Below are positions 26,344-36,869 of a DNA stretch of 39,237 bases, in pieces (within the stretch, counting starts at the first letter, position 1; every line of letters begins with the position of its first letter). The position numbers and the translations under genes were made by a program. Source of the DNA: Comamonadaceae bacterium G21597-S1 (GTDB lineage: Bacteria > Pseudomonadota > Gammaproteobacteria > Burkholderiales > Burkholderiaceae_C); assembly GCA_027214345.1 (NCBI GenBank), contig JAPWHR010000027.1, positions 1 through 39,237 on the forward strand. Reading direction: 5' to 3'. Under the pieces are notes generated by a model. It had not been told where the DNA came from, did not search any database, and saw only the letters and a program-made list of their open reading frames with translations.

Positions 26344-26511
26344 TCAACTGTGGGCGCGCAGCCATTGGCGCTCGCGGTATTCCAGCTCGCTGGCCGATTG
26401 CACCGTGGCCAGGTAGGCTTCGACGGCACGTTGCTCCTGATTGTCGGAGTGGCGCGCATAAGCCTGTGTCATCGCACGAACGGCGGACCACAGGAAAAAC
26501 AGATGATTCAT
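26344..26511 (-). CDS. DUF3563-like small protein
   Basis: This 55-residue protein begins MNHLFFLWSAVRAM, a hydrophobic helix, and ends with a charged helix containing VEAYLATVQSASELEYRERQW. The EAYLA...DLE-x-R pattern is that of DUF3563, a small family common in Burkholderiales with no known function. The stop is TGA at 26344-26346 and the start ATG is at 26509-26511. An inverted repeat, AGGGAAAACCCTGAT, lies 44 bases upstream and may regulate it. I see no clear ribosome binding site, so the start could be later, but this one gives the full family-like N-terminus. Confidence 0.6.
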   Translation of the reverse strand: MNHLFFLWSAVRAMTQAYARHSDNQEQRAVEAYLATVQSASELEYRERQWLRAHS

Positions 26512-26554
26512 GATGGTGTTGTCGCCGCTTGAAGACGGTCGACGGATGGATACT

Positions 26555-26569
26555 AGGGAAAACCCTGAT
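26555..26569. promoter_or_regulatory. Inverted-repeat element AGGG-N4-CCCTGAT, copy 1
   Basis: AGGGAAAACCCT followed by GAT forms an inverted repeat upstream of the DUF3563-like gene. The same arrangement, AGGGTTTACCCTGAT, occurs at 31372-31386 before the aromatic-acid operon. The shared GAT flank beyond the palindrome suggests one binding protein. The rest of the 278-base gap (26512-26789) shows nothing else I can assign. Confidence 0.4.
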
Positions 26570-26789
26570 TATCCATGCGCCGATGCTGCGGCGCACAAGA
26601 TCCCATGAAAAAGGCGCGTTTCTGGTGCGGATTTGTCGTCAGGCACCCACAGCTGGTGCGAAAAATCCGCTGAATCTTGGCGATTTCGCACGCAGACGGT
26701 GCACGCAGGCCGCCCGCTACGGCACCGACGCCGGCCGCCAGCGGGTGCCGCGGACCTCTCTCAGGATGGGCGACGACGCCGCGCGCCGC

Positions 26790-27119
26790 TCAGCCGGCGC
26801 TGGCGACCAGTTGCGCCAGTTGCTCGCGCACCGGCGCACTGTCCACCGGTCGAACCAGCCGGCCGACCTCCTGGCCGTCGCGCAGGAAGACGAGCGTGGG
26901 CCACAAGGTGACTGCATACGAACGACCCAGCACGCGACCCGGTCCGTCCTCGACCTTCATATGGCGTACCCCGGGAAAACCCTCCAGCGCCAGCTGCACC
27001 GGCGCCTGCGCCGCCTTGCAATGCCCGCACCAATCGGTGCCGAATTGCAGCAAGGTCGGCCCGGGCATGGCGTCGATATCGGCCCGCTCGGGCTGGTCTA
27101 CGGAGAATGGCTGGTTCAT
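26790..27119 (-). CDS. Thioredoxin-family protein
   Basis: This 109-residue protein has a thioredoxin fold with the redox motif WCGHC at about residues 30-34, in LLQFGTDWCGHCKAAQ, and a cis-proline in LWPTLVFLRDGQEVGRL near residue 74. WCGHC rather than WCGPC is more usual in protein disulfide isomerases and some bacterial thioredoxin-like proteins, implying a shifted redox potential. There is no signal peptide, so it is cytoplasmic. It lies 10 bases downstream of the YegP stop on the same strand and may share its transcript. It could serve in general thiol repair; the specific partner is not evident. Confidence 0.9.
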   Translation of the reverse strand: MNQPFSVDQPERADIDAMPGPTLLQFGTDWCGHCKAAQAPVQLALEGFPGVRHMKVEDGPGRVLGRSYAVTLWPTLVFLRDGQEVGRLVRPVDSAPVREQLAQLVASAG

Positions 27120-27129
27120 CCCGCCATTA

Positions 27130-28895
<1,766 letters not shown>

Positions 28896-28908
28896 AGGGG
28901 GTGGCGGC

Positions 28909-29915
<1,007 letters not shown>

Positions 29916-29919
<4 letters not shown>

Positions 29920-31265
29920 CGACGATGGCCAACCATACCGTCAAGATGCCCGACCTCGGCGAAGGCATCACCGAGGTCGAAGTCGTGGCCTGGCATGTGC
30001 AGGTGGGCGACACGGTGACCGAAGACCAGGTGCTGGCCGACGTGATGACCGACAAGGCAACGGTCGAAATCCCGTCGCCGGTGGCCGGCTTGGTGGCCCG
30101 GCTCGGCGGCGAGGTCGGCGACGTGCTGGCGGTCGGCGCGGCGCTGATTGACATCGCGGTCGATGGTGATGGTGATGGTGATGGTGATGGCGCGGCCGCT
30201 TCGGCGCCGGCCGGACCGATACCGGCGCCCGCAGCGCCATCGGCTCCCGCGCGCGACGAGCCGCCACGAACCGAAGCTGCGTCCCGTGCGCCAGCGGGCA
30301 AGGCGGCTTCCCCGCCGGCCACCACGCAACAGGCCCCGGCCCCACGGGCGCCGGCCGTGTCCGATGGCGACGAAAAACCGATCGCGTCGCCGGCCGTGCG
30401 CCGACGCGCCTGGGAACTCGGGGTCGACCTGCGCCAGGTGCGTGCAACCGGCGCCGGCGGGCGCATCATGCAGGCCGACCTCGATGCGCATGTGGCGCGA
30501 CACGGCGGTTCCGCGCCGGGGTCTGCCGGCCTGGCGGCGGCGGTCGTTCCGGCCCGTGCCGGCGAAGACTCGCTGCAGGAGATCAAAGTCATCGGCCTGC
30601 GCCGGCGCATCGCGCAGAAGATGCAGGAATCCAAGCGCCGCATCCCGCATTTCGCCTACGTGGAGGAATGCGACGTGACCGAACTCGAGTCGCTGCGCGC
30701 GCAGTTGAACCGACGTTTCGGCGACAGCCGGGGCAAACTCACGCTGCTGCCCTTCCTGGTGCGCGCCATGGTGCTGGCCATCGGGGACTTTCCGCAAGTC
30801 AATGCCGTGTTCGACGACGAGACCGGCATCATCACGCGGCACGGCGCCGTCCACATGGGTATCGCAACCCAGACCGACGCCGGACTGATGGTGCCGGTGC
30901 TGCGCCACGCCCAGGACGGCGACCTGTGGGCGAACGCCCACGGCATCAGCCGGCTCGCCGAGATGACACGCTCGGGCCGGGCGACGCGTGACGAGCTGAC
31001 CGGCTCGAGCATCACGCTGACCAGCCTCGGTGCGCTGGGCGGCATCGTGTCCACACCCATCATCAATGCGCCGGAAGTGGCCATCGTCGGCGTGAACCGC
31101 ATCGTCGAGCGCCCGATGCTGGTGGGCGGCACGCTGGTCGCGCGCAAGACGATGAACCTGTCGTCGTCGTTCGACCACCGTGTGGTTGACGGCCAGGACG
31201 CGGCGAAGTTCATCCAGGCGGTGCGCGGCCACATCGAGGCGCCCGGCGTCCTGCTGGCCACCTGA
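29916..31265 (+). CDS. bkdB: Branched-chain 2-oxoacid dehydrogenase E2 (dihydrolipoamide acyltransferase)
   Basis: This 449-residue core enzyme transfers the acyl group to CoA. A single lipoyl domain (about 8-84) carries the lipoylated K47 in MTDKATVE. A flexible Ala/Pro linker follows, starting with five Asp-Gly pairs (83-92) encoded by a hexanucleotide repeat. The peripheral subunit-binding domain (155-193, SPAVRRRAWELGVDLRQV) and the catalytic domain follow, with H421 and D425 in DHRVVDGQD. ATG at 29916 overlaps the E1-beta stop; an in-frame ATG at 29925 is possible. No dihydrolipoamide dehydrogenase gene follows within the window, so E3 must come from elsewhere. Confidence 0.94.
30162..30191 (+). 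repeat. Hexanucleotide tandem repeat (GATGGT) in the E2 linker
   Basis: Four perfect GATGGT units and a fifth GATGGC unit encode (Asp-Gly)5 in the linker after the lipoyl domain. The unit length is a multiple of three, so slippage would change linker length by two residues without a frameshift. Confidence 0.9.
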
Positions 31266-31371
31266 TACACACCGTCGCGAGGCGCCCCGGAGCAGGCACC
31301 CGCAGCCACGGATCGGCTCGCGATCGACGGTATTCCCCTGCGTGGCGCCGCAGGAAATGATATTCAATCCA

Positions 31372-31386
31372 AGGGTTTACCCTGAT
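31372..31386. promoter_or_regulatory. Inverted-repeat element AGGG-N4-CCCTGAT, copy 2
   Basis: AGGGTTTACCCT with GAT flank matches the element at 26555-26569 outside its spacer. Its centre lies about 38 bases upstream of the likely -10 box of the aromatic-acid operon, a distance suiting an activator that contacts RNA polymerase, especially as no good -35 box is visible. Confidence 0.4.
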
Positions 31387-31412
31387 ACAACAAGACCCGT
31401 TTCGAGGCAGAA

Positions 31413-31418
31413 TATAGT
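31413..31418 (+). promoter_or_regulatory. Likely -10 box of the aromatic-acid operon
   Basis: TATAGT differs from TATAAT in one position and lies in a short AT-rich stretch, unusual in this GC-rich window, 54 bases before the hydratase ATG. No -35 hexamer is found at 16-18 bases upstream, suggesting dependence on an activator. Confidence 0.45.
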
Positions 31419-31437
31419 TATCAAAAATAACGTTATT
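31417..31437. promoter_or_regulatory. Operator-like array of GTTAT/ATAAC half-sites
   Basis: GTTAT (31417-31421), ATAAC (31427-31431) and GTTAT (31432-31436) form two overlapping inverted repeats: GTTAT-N5-ATAAC and the perfect 12-base palindrome AATAACGTTATT (31426-31437). They overlap the -10 box and the expected transcription start, a repressor position. MarR-type regulators commonly control hydroxycinnamate genes; no regulator gene is in view. Confidence 0.55.
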
Positions 31438-31472
31438 GCTGCTACGGCGACGTTGACCCGAAGGAGATTCCC

Positions 31473-32273
31473 ATGCCCGATGCCATCCTCGAACAAGCCG
31501 CGCGCAATGGTGTTGCGCTGGAAATGCGCGGTGCCGTGGCGGTGGTCCGTCTGCGCCGCCCCGCCAAGCGCAATGCGCTGAGCGACGCCGTCGTGGCGGC
31601 ACTGCGCGACGTATTCCAGAATCTGCCCATGGAGGCCAAGGCGGCCGTCATCGAGGGTGAAGGCGATCACTTCTGCGCCGGCCTCGACCTGTCCGAACTC
31701 AAGGAGCGCGACGCCGGCGAAGGCATGCACCATTCGCGCAGCTGGCACGTTGCGCTCGACGCGGTGCAATACGGCCGTGTGCCCGTGATCGCCGCCCTGC
31801 ACGGCGCCGTCGTCGGTGGTGGCCTGGAACTGGCCAGCGCCAGCCATATCCGCGTCGCCGACGAGACCACGTTCTACGCCTTGCCCGAGGGCACACGCGG
31901 CATATTCGTCGGTGGCGGCGGCTCGGTGCGCATACCCAAGCTGATCGGCGTCGCGCGCATGACCGACATGATGCTGACCGGTCGTGTCTACAACGCGCAG
32001 GACGGCGAACGGCTGGGCTTCGCCCAGTACCTCGTGCCCCAGGGCGCGGCACTGGACAAGGCGATCGAACTGGCCACGCGCATCGCAACCAACGCGCCGC
32101 TCACCAACTACGCGCTGATGCACGCCTTGCCCCGCATCGCCGAACAACCGGCGGACCACGGCTTCCTGACCGAAGCCCTGATGGCCTCCATCGCCCAGTC
32201 GGCGCCCGAGGCCAAGGACCGGGTGCGCGCCTTCCTCGAAGGCAAGGCCGCCAAGGTGCAGAAATCGTCCTGA
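31473..32273 (+). CDS. Enoyl-CoA hydratase (crotonase family), likely phenylpropenoyl-CoA hydratase
   Basis: This 266-residue crotonase is predicted to hydrate the double bond of an unsaturated acyl-CoA. Both catalytic glutamates are present: E119 in VVGGGLELAS (113-122) and E139 in YALPEGTRG (135-143). The CoA oxyanion segment is EGDHFCAGLDLSEL (63-76). GAAGGAG precedes the ATG. It leads an operon with a feruloyl-CoA-synthase-like ligase, thiolase, SDR and thioesterase, so the likely substrate is a cinnamoyl-type CoA ester. A hydratase-lyase producing an aldehyde, as in classical Ech, is possible, but the thiolase and dehydrogenase genes favour a beta-oxidation route. An operator-like site lies just upstream. 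Confidence 0.88.
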   Translation: MPDAILEQAARNGVALEMRGAVAVVRLRRPAKRNALSDAVVAALRDVFQNLPMEAKAAVIEGEGDHFCAGLDLSELKERDAGEGMHHSRSWHVALDAVQYGRVPVIAALHGAVVGGGLELASASHIRVADETTFYALPEGTRGIFVGGGGSVRIPKLIGVARMTDMMLTGRVYNAQDGERLGFAQYLVPQGAALDKAIELATRIATNAPLTNYALMHALPRIAEQPADHGFLTEALMASIAQSAPEAKDRVRAFLEGKAAKVQKSS

Positions 32274-32388
32274 CCCGGCGTCGACAGGCAATACCGCCAA
32301 CCGACCCGACCCGTACCGGCCACAGGACGGTGAATTCCGATCCGCCGACGGGCGGTCAGAACCCAACAAGAACCCGCAGGAGACAGCC

Positions 32389-34245
32389 ATGACCACTTCC
32401 GGCTTTCGCCCCCTGACCTTCGGCGTGACGCGTGTGCGCGTGCGCGATGGCCGTCCGGGGACCCACTACCTGCAGGCCGACCAGGACCTGCAACCGTATC
32501 CCGAACGCATGGCGGATCGGCTGCGCCACTGGGCCGAAGCCGCGCCCGAGCGCAGCTGGATGGCACGGCGCGGCAGGAATACCGACGGCACGCTGGGCGA
32601 CTGGCGCCACCTCAGCTACGCCCAGGCCTGGACCACGGCGCGCAACATCGCGCAAGGCCTGATCGACCGCGGCCTGAGCGCCGAGCGTCCGGTCGCCATC
32701 CTGAGCGAAAACAGCCTGGAACATGCGCTGCTCGCACTGGGTTGCCTGGTGGCCGGCGTGCCCTACGTTCCGGTGTCGCCGCCCTACTCGCTGGTCAGCG
32801 TCGACTACGACAAGCTCAAGCATGTGCTGCGCACGGTCACGCCGGGCCTGGTTTTCGCCCAGGATGCGCGTTACGCCAAGGCGATCGCGGCCACGGTCGG
32901 AGACGACGTCGAGGTCGTGCTGCACGAAGGTGATGTCGCAGGCCGCACGGTCACGCCGTTTGCCTCCTTGTGCGCCACACCGGCCTCCCCGGCCGTGGAC
33001 CAGGCCATGGCCGCCACCGGGCCGGACACCATCGCCAAGTTCCTGTTCACCAGCGGCTCGACCAAGATGCCCAAGGCGGCGATCAACACCAACCGCATGT
33101 GGTGTGCCAACCAGCAGCAGATGGCCCAGTCCATGCCGGTGCTGACCGAGCAGCCGCTGGTGCTGGTCGACTGGTTGCCATGGAACCACACCTTCGGCGG
33201 CAACCACAATTTCGGCATGGTGATGTTCCATGGCGGCACGCTGTACATCGACGACGGCAAGCCGACACCGGCGCTGATGCACGAGACGCTGCGCAACCTG
33301 CGCGAAATCGCGCCCACGGTGTATTTCAACGTGCCCACCGGTTTCGAGGCCATCGCCAACGCCATGCAGACCGACGACCTGCTGCGCAAGACGCTGCTGT
33401 CGCGCGTGAAGATGTTCTTCTATGCCGGCGCAGCCCTGGCCCAGCCCATCTGGGACAGCCTGTACGTGAGCGAGGAGCGTGAGATCGGCGAACGCATCGT
33501 CATGGCCACCGGCCTGGGCATGACCGAGTCCGGCCCGTTCGGCATCTTCGTCACCAGCCCCCATGTCCGCGCCGGCGACCTGGGCGTACCCACGCCGGGC
33601 CTGGAACTCAAGCTGGTCGACATCGACGGCAAGACCGAGGTGCGGTACCGCGGACCCAACATCACGCCCGGCTACTGGCGCAACGAGGCGGACACGTCCA
33701 GCGCGTTCGACGAGGAAGGCTTCTTCAAGACCGGCGACGCGGTCAAGTGGATCGACGAGACCGACGTGCACCGGGGCCTGAAGTTCGATGGCCGCATCGC
33801 CGAGGATTTCAAGCTGGCCACCGGCACCTTCGTCAGCGTGGGGCCGCTGCGTGGTCGCATCATCGCCGCCGGGGCACCCTATGTTCAGGACGTGGTGCTG
33901 ACCGGCATCAACCTCAAGGAAGTGGGCGCCATGGTGTTTCCGACCCCTGCCGTACGCCAGCTGGCGGGCCTGGCGGACGACGCACCGCTGGCCGATGTGC
34001 TGGCGTCGCCCGCGGTACTGGCGCATTTCCAGACCGTGCTCGACGAGCTTGCGGCCAACAGCACCGGAAGCGCCAACCGCATCGCCCGCCTGTGCCTGTT
34101 GTCCGAACCACCCACGATCGACAAGGGCGAGATCACCGACAAGGGTTCGATCAACCAGCGCGCGGTACTCACGCATCGCGCCGACACGGTGGCAGCCTTG
34201 CACGACGACAGCCTGCACACCATTCTCAAGCCGCGCGCGCGATGA
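32389..34245 (+). CDS. fcs: Feruloyl-CoA synthase-like AMP-dependent ligase
   Basis: This 618-residue acid-CoA ligase activates a carboxylic acid via an acyl-adenylate. The P-loop motif is LFTSGSTKMPKAA, with SGST about residue 220. Other blocks are MFFYAGAALAQPIWD, GLGMTESGPFG, and the hinge region FFKTGDAVKW...KFDGRIAEDFKLATGTFVSVGPLR, which differs from ordinary acetyl-CoA synthetases and is typical of the feruloyl-CoA synthase branch. The end GEITDKGSINQRAVL carries the C-terminal lysine. The start is preceded by AGGAGACAGCC. It lies 115 bases after the hydratase gene. Ferulate, p-coumarate or a related phenylpropenoate is the likely substrate, inferred from family and neighbours. Confidence 0.9.
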   Translation: MTTSGFRPLTFGVTRVRVRDGRPGTHYLQADQDLQPYPERMADRLRHWAEAAPERSWMARRGRNTDGTLGDWRHLSYAQAWTTARNIAQGLIDRGLSAERPVAILSENSLEHALLALGCLVAGVPYVPVSPPYSLVSVDYDKLKHVLRTVTPGLVFAQDARYAKAIAATVGDDVEVVLHEGDVAGRTVTPFASLCATPASPAVDQAMAATGPDTIAKFLFTSGSTKMPKAAINTNRMWCANQQQMAQSMPVLTEQPLVLVDWLPWNHTFGGNHNFGMVMFHGGTLYIDDGKPTPALMHETLRNLREIAPTVYFNVPTGFEAIANAMQTDDLLRKTLLSRVKMFFYAGAALAQPIWDSLYVSEEREIGERIVMATGLGMTESGPFGIFVTSPHVRAGDLGVPTPGLELKLVDIDGKTEVRYRGPNITPGYWRNEADTSSAFDEEGFFKTGDAVKWIDETDVHRGLKFDGRIAEDFKLATGTFVSVGPLRGRIIAAGAPYVQDVVLTGINLKEVGAMVFPTPAVRQLAGLADDAPLADVLASPAVLAHFQTVLDELAANSTGSANRIARLCLLSEPPTIDKGEITDKGSINQRAVLTHRADTVAALHDDSLHTILKPRAR

Positions 34246-34345
34246 CCCGTCGTCGACGCACACCACACCTGCCGATCGGTCCGGCCGCAGCCGCCCGCGT
34301 CGCCGCGGCTGGCCGGAATCTGCCGCACAACCGGGGAACCTCATC

Positions 34346-35599
34346 ATGAAAAACAAGGGCCTCTTCAACGCCTTCGACGATGTCTGGATGCATGCCGGCG
34401 TGCGCACGCCGATGGTCGACTACTGCGGCGCGCTCGGCCACGTCTCACCGACCGATCTGGGCATCAAGGTTGCGCGCGAAGCATTGGCGCGCGCCAGTAT
34501 CGCAGCGGCAGACATCGACTCGGTCATCACCGGCAACATGGCGCCAGGCGACTTCGACCAGTTCTTCCTGCCGCGCCACATCGGCCTGTACGCCGGCGTG
34601 CCGCAGGAGGTGCCGGCCATCATGGTACAGCGCATCTGCGGCACCGGTTTCGAACTGTTCCGCCAGGCCGGCGAGCAGATCCAGTCCGGCGTATGCGAGG
34701 CCGCGCTGGTGGTCGGCACCGAGAGCATGACGCGCAATCCGATTGCCGCGTTCGACCACCGTACCGGCTTCAAGCTCGGTGCGCCGGTGGGCTTCAAGGA
34801 CTACATGTGGGAGGCGCTGAAAGATCCCGCCGCCGGCATCAACATGATCCAGACCGCCGAGAACCTGGCGCGCCGGTACGGCATCACCCGCGAGCAGGTC
34901 GACCAGTTCGCGTCGGACTCCTTCGCCAAGGCCGTGGCGGCCCAGTCCAGCGGATTCCTGGCCGGTGAAATCGTCCCGGTGGTGAGCGAGAAGTTCGAAC
35001 AGGACGGCTACCAGCCGCGCGGCATCCGGCTGCAGGGCAAGGTCACCGAAGTCATGGCCGACACCCATCCCCGGGTGTCACCGGTGGACGTGCTGGCCCG
35101 GCTCAGGCCGGTGTTCGACGGCGGCGTGCAGACCGGCGGCAACAGCGCCGCACTGGTCGACGCGGCCGCGGCCTGCGTCGTCACCTCCGGCGCTTACGCC
35201 AAGGCCCACGGCCAGCAGCCGCTGGCCCGCGTGGTCGCCGCGGCGGCCGTCGGCGTGCCGCCCGAGATCATGGGCATCGGGCCGGCACCCGCGATCCGGC
35301 TGCTGCTCGAGCGCGCCGGGCTGTCGCTGTCGGACATCGGCCGCTTCGAAATCAACGAAGCCCAGGGCGCGCAGACCCTGTCGGTGGCACGCGAGCTGGG
35401 CCTGGACCTGTCGCGGCTCAACGTCAACGGCGGCGCCATCGCACTCGGTCATCCGCTGGCCTGCACCGGCGTGCGACTGACCGTCACGCTGGCCCGTGAG
35501 CTGCAGCGCGCAAACCTGCGCTACGGCATTTCCAGCGCCTGTGTCGGCGGCGGCCAGGGCATCGCATTGCTGCTCGAGAACCCGCAGGCAACTCACTGA
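34346..35599 (+). CDS. Thiolase (acetyl-CoA acyltransferase)
   Basis: This 417-residue thiolase is predicted to split a 3-oxoacyl-CoA with CoA into acetyl-CoA and the shortened acyl-CoA. The nucleophile is C98 in VQRICGTGFELF. The second catalytic set is H369 in ALGHPLACTG and C399 in SSACVGGGQGIALL. NVNGGAIALGHP and the EINEAQGAQ segment (usually NEAFA) are family blocks, the latter slightly divergent. The start MKNKGLF follows GGGGAACC. It lies 100 bases after the ligase gene and 24 bases before the SDR, as an operon. In this context the product would be an aromatic acyl-CoA such as vanilloyl-CoA or 4-hydroxybenzoyl-CoA; this is inferred. Confidence 0.9.
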   Translation: MKNKGLFNAFDDVWMHAGVRTPMVDYCGALGHVSPTDLGIKVAREALARASIAAADIDSVITGNMAPGDFDQFFLPRHIGLYAGVPQEVPAIMVQRICGTGFELFRQAGEQIQSGVCEAALVVGTESMTRNPIAAFDHRTGFKLGAPVGFKDYMWEALKDPAAGINMIQTAENLARRYGITREQVDQFASDSFAKAVAAQSSGFLAGEIVPVVSEKFEQDGYQPRGIRLQGKVTEVMADTHPRVSPVDVLARLRPVFDGGVQTGGNSAALVDAAAACVVTSGAYAKAHGQQPLARVVAAAAVGVPPEIMGIGPAPAIRLLLERAGLSLSDIGRFEINEAQGAQTLSVARELGLDLSRLNVNGGAIALGHPLACTGVRLTVTLARELQRANLRYGISSACVGGGQGIALLLENPQATH

Positions 35600-35623
35600 A
35601 CAACCGGAAGGGGACACCACACC

Positions 35624-36388
35624 ATGCACATACAAGGACAGGCCGCACTGGTCACCGGCGGCGGCTCCGGGCTCGGCGAAGCCACGGCGCGCGAACTCGC
35701 GCTGCTGGGCGCCAAGGTCGCCGTGCTCGACCTCAACGAAGACAATGCTCGGCGCGTGGCGCAGGACATCTGCGGCCTGGCCGTGCGCTGCGACGTCAGC
35801 GACCCGCACAGCATGCAGCAGGCGATCGACCAGGCCGCCGCCGCACACGGCCCGGCCCGTATCCTGATGCAGATCGCCGGCATCGGCACCGCCAAGCGGG
35901 TCGTCGGCAAGGACGGCAACGCCGCGGCGCTGGAGGACTTCGCCAAGGTCATCAACGTCAACCTGATCGGCACCTACAACGCAGCCCGCCTGTTCGCTGC
36001 CGCCTGCGCCCGGCTCGATCCACTCGAGGACGGCGCACGCGGCGTGATGGTGTTCACGTCGTCGGTGGCCGCCTACGACGGCCAGGTCGGCCAGCAGGCC
36101 TACAGCGCGTCCAAGGCCGGAGTGGTCGGCATGACACTGCCGATGGCCCGCGACCTGGCACAACACGGCATCCGCGTGTGCACCATCGCGCCGGGCCTGT
36201 TCGCCACGCCGCTGCTCAAGGCGTTGCCCGAGCCGGTGCAGCAGTCGCTGGCGGCCAGCATCCCGTTTCCCGCGCGCCTGGGAAAGCCCGAGGAATTCGC
36301 CGCGCTGGCCGCGCACATCGTGCAGAACGACCACCTCAACGGCGAGACCATCCGCCTGGACGGTGCATTGCGGATGGCGCCACGATGA
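35624..36388 (+). CDS. SDR 3-hydroxyacyl-CoA dehydrogenase-like (HSD10 type)
   Basis: This 254-residue short-chain dehydrogenase has ALVTGGGSGLGEATAREL with the glycine-rich NAD site (9-26), and D in AVLDLNEDN, favouring NAD. MQIAGIG replaces the usual NAG motif. Catalytic residues are S in FTSSVAAYDGQ and YSASK. APGLFATPLL is the nucleotide loop. The overall match is to type II 3-hydroxyacyl-CoA dehydrogenase (HSD10-like). It would oxidise the 3-hydroxyacyl-CoA formed by the hydratase before the thiolase step. GGAAGGGG precedes the start. Its stop overlaps the thioesterase ATG (ATGA), so they are coupled. Confidence 0.9.
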   Translation: MHIQGQAALVTGGGSGLGEATARELALLGAKVAVLDLNEDNARRVAQDICGLAVRCDVSDPHSMQQAIDQAAAAHGPARILMQIAGIGTAKRVVGKDGNAAALEDFAKVINVNLIGTYNAARLFAAACARLDPLEDGARGVMVFTSSVAAYDGQVGQQAYSASKAGVVGMTLPMARDLAQHGIRVCTIAPGLFATPLLKALPEPVQQSLAASIPFPARLGKPEEFAALAAHIVQNDHLNGETIRLDGALRMAPR

Positions 36389-36813
36389 CCAACCTACCCA
36401 AGACCGTCGTCTACGAAGTCGAGGTGATGTTCGGCGACTGCGACCCCGCGGGCATCGTCTTCTTCCCGAACTTCTCGAAATGGATGGACGCGTCGTCGCT
36501 GAACTTTTTCATCCGCTGCGGCGTGCCGCCGTGGCGCGAACTGGTCAAGACACGCGGCATCATCGGCACGCCGCTGCTGGAGATCCACACCCGCTTCATG
36601 CGGCCGGCCACCTACGGCGAGCGCCTGAAGATCCACACCAGCGTGCAGGAATGGCGCGACAAGGTCTTCGTGCATCGCCATGTCGTGCAGCGCGGCGACA
36701 CCGTGCTGTGCGAAGGCCAGGAAACGCGCGCTTTCTGCATCCGCCACCCTGACGATCCCGAACGCATCAAGGCGATTCCCGTGCCCGAGGACATCCGCGC
36801 ACGGTGCAGCTGA
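36385..36813 (+). CDS. Hotdog thioesterase, 4-hydroxybenzoyl-CoA thioesterase-like
   Basis: This 142-residue hotdog-fold protein has FGDCDPAGIVFFPNFSKWMD (16-35), the signature of the Pseudomonas-type 4-hydroxybenzoyl-CoA thioesterase, with catalytic D20. FMRPATYGERLKIHT is a second family block. It should hydrolyse an aromatic acyl-CoA to the free acid and CoA. The start overlaps the SDR stop by four bases. In the pathway it would release the aromatic acid made by the thiolase, recovering CoA; the free acid would then enter a ring-cleavage pathway not present here. YbgC-like activity on other acyl-CoAs is possible, but the operon argues for an aromatic substrate. Confidence 0.9.
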   Translation: MTNLPKTVVYEVEVMFGDCDPAGIVFFPNFSKWMDASSLNFFIRCGVPPWRELVKTRGIIGTPLLEIHTRFMRPATYGERLKIHTSVQEWRDKVFVHRHVVQRGDTVLCEGQETRAFCIRHPDDPERIKAIPVPEDIRARCS

Positions 36814-36869
36814 ACCCGCACGCATTTCCGCTTTCCCGCTGTTTTTCAACCCCCCTCTAGGAGACACGC

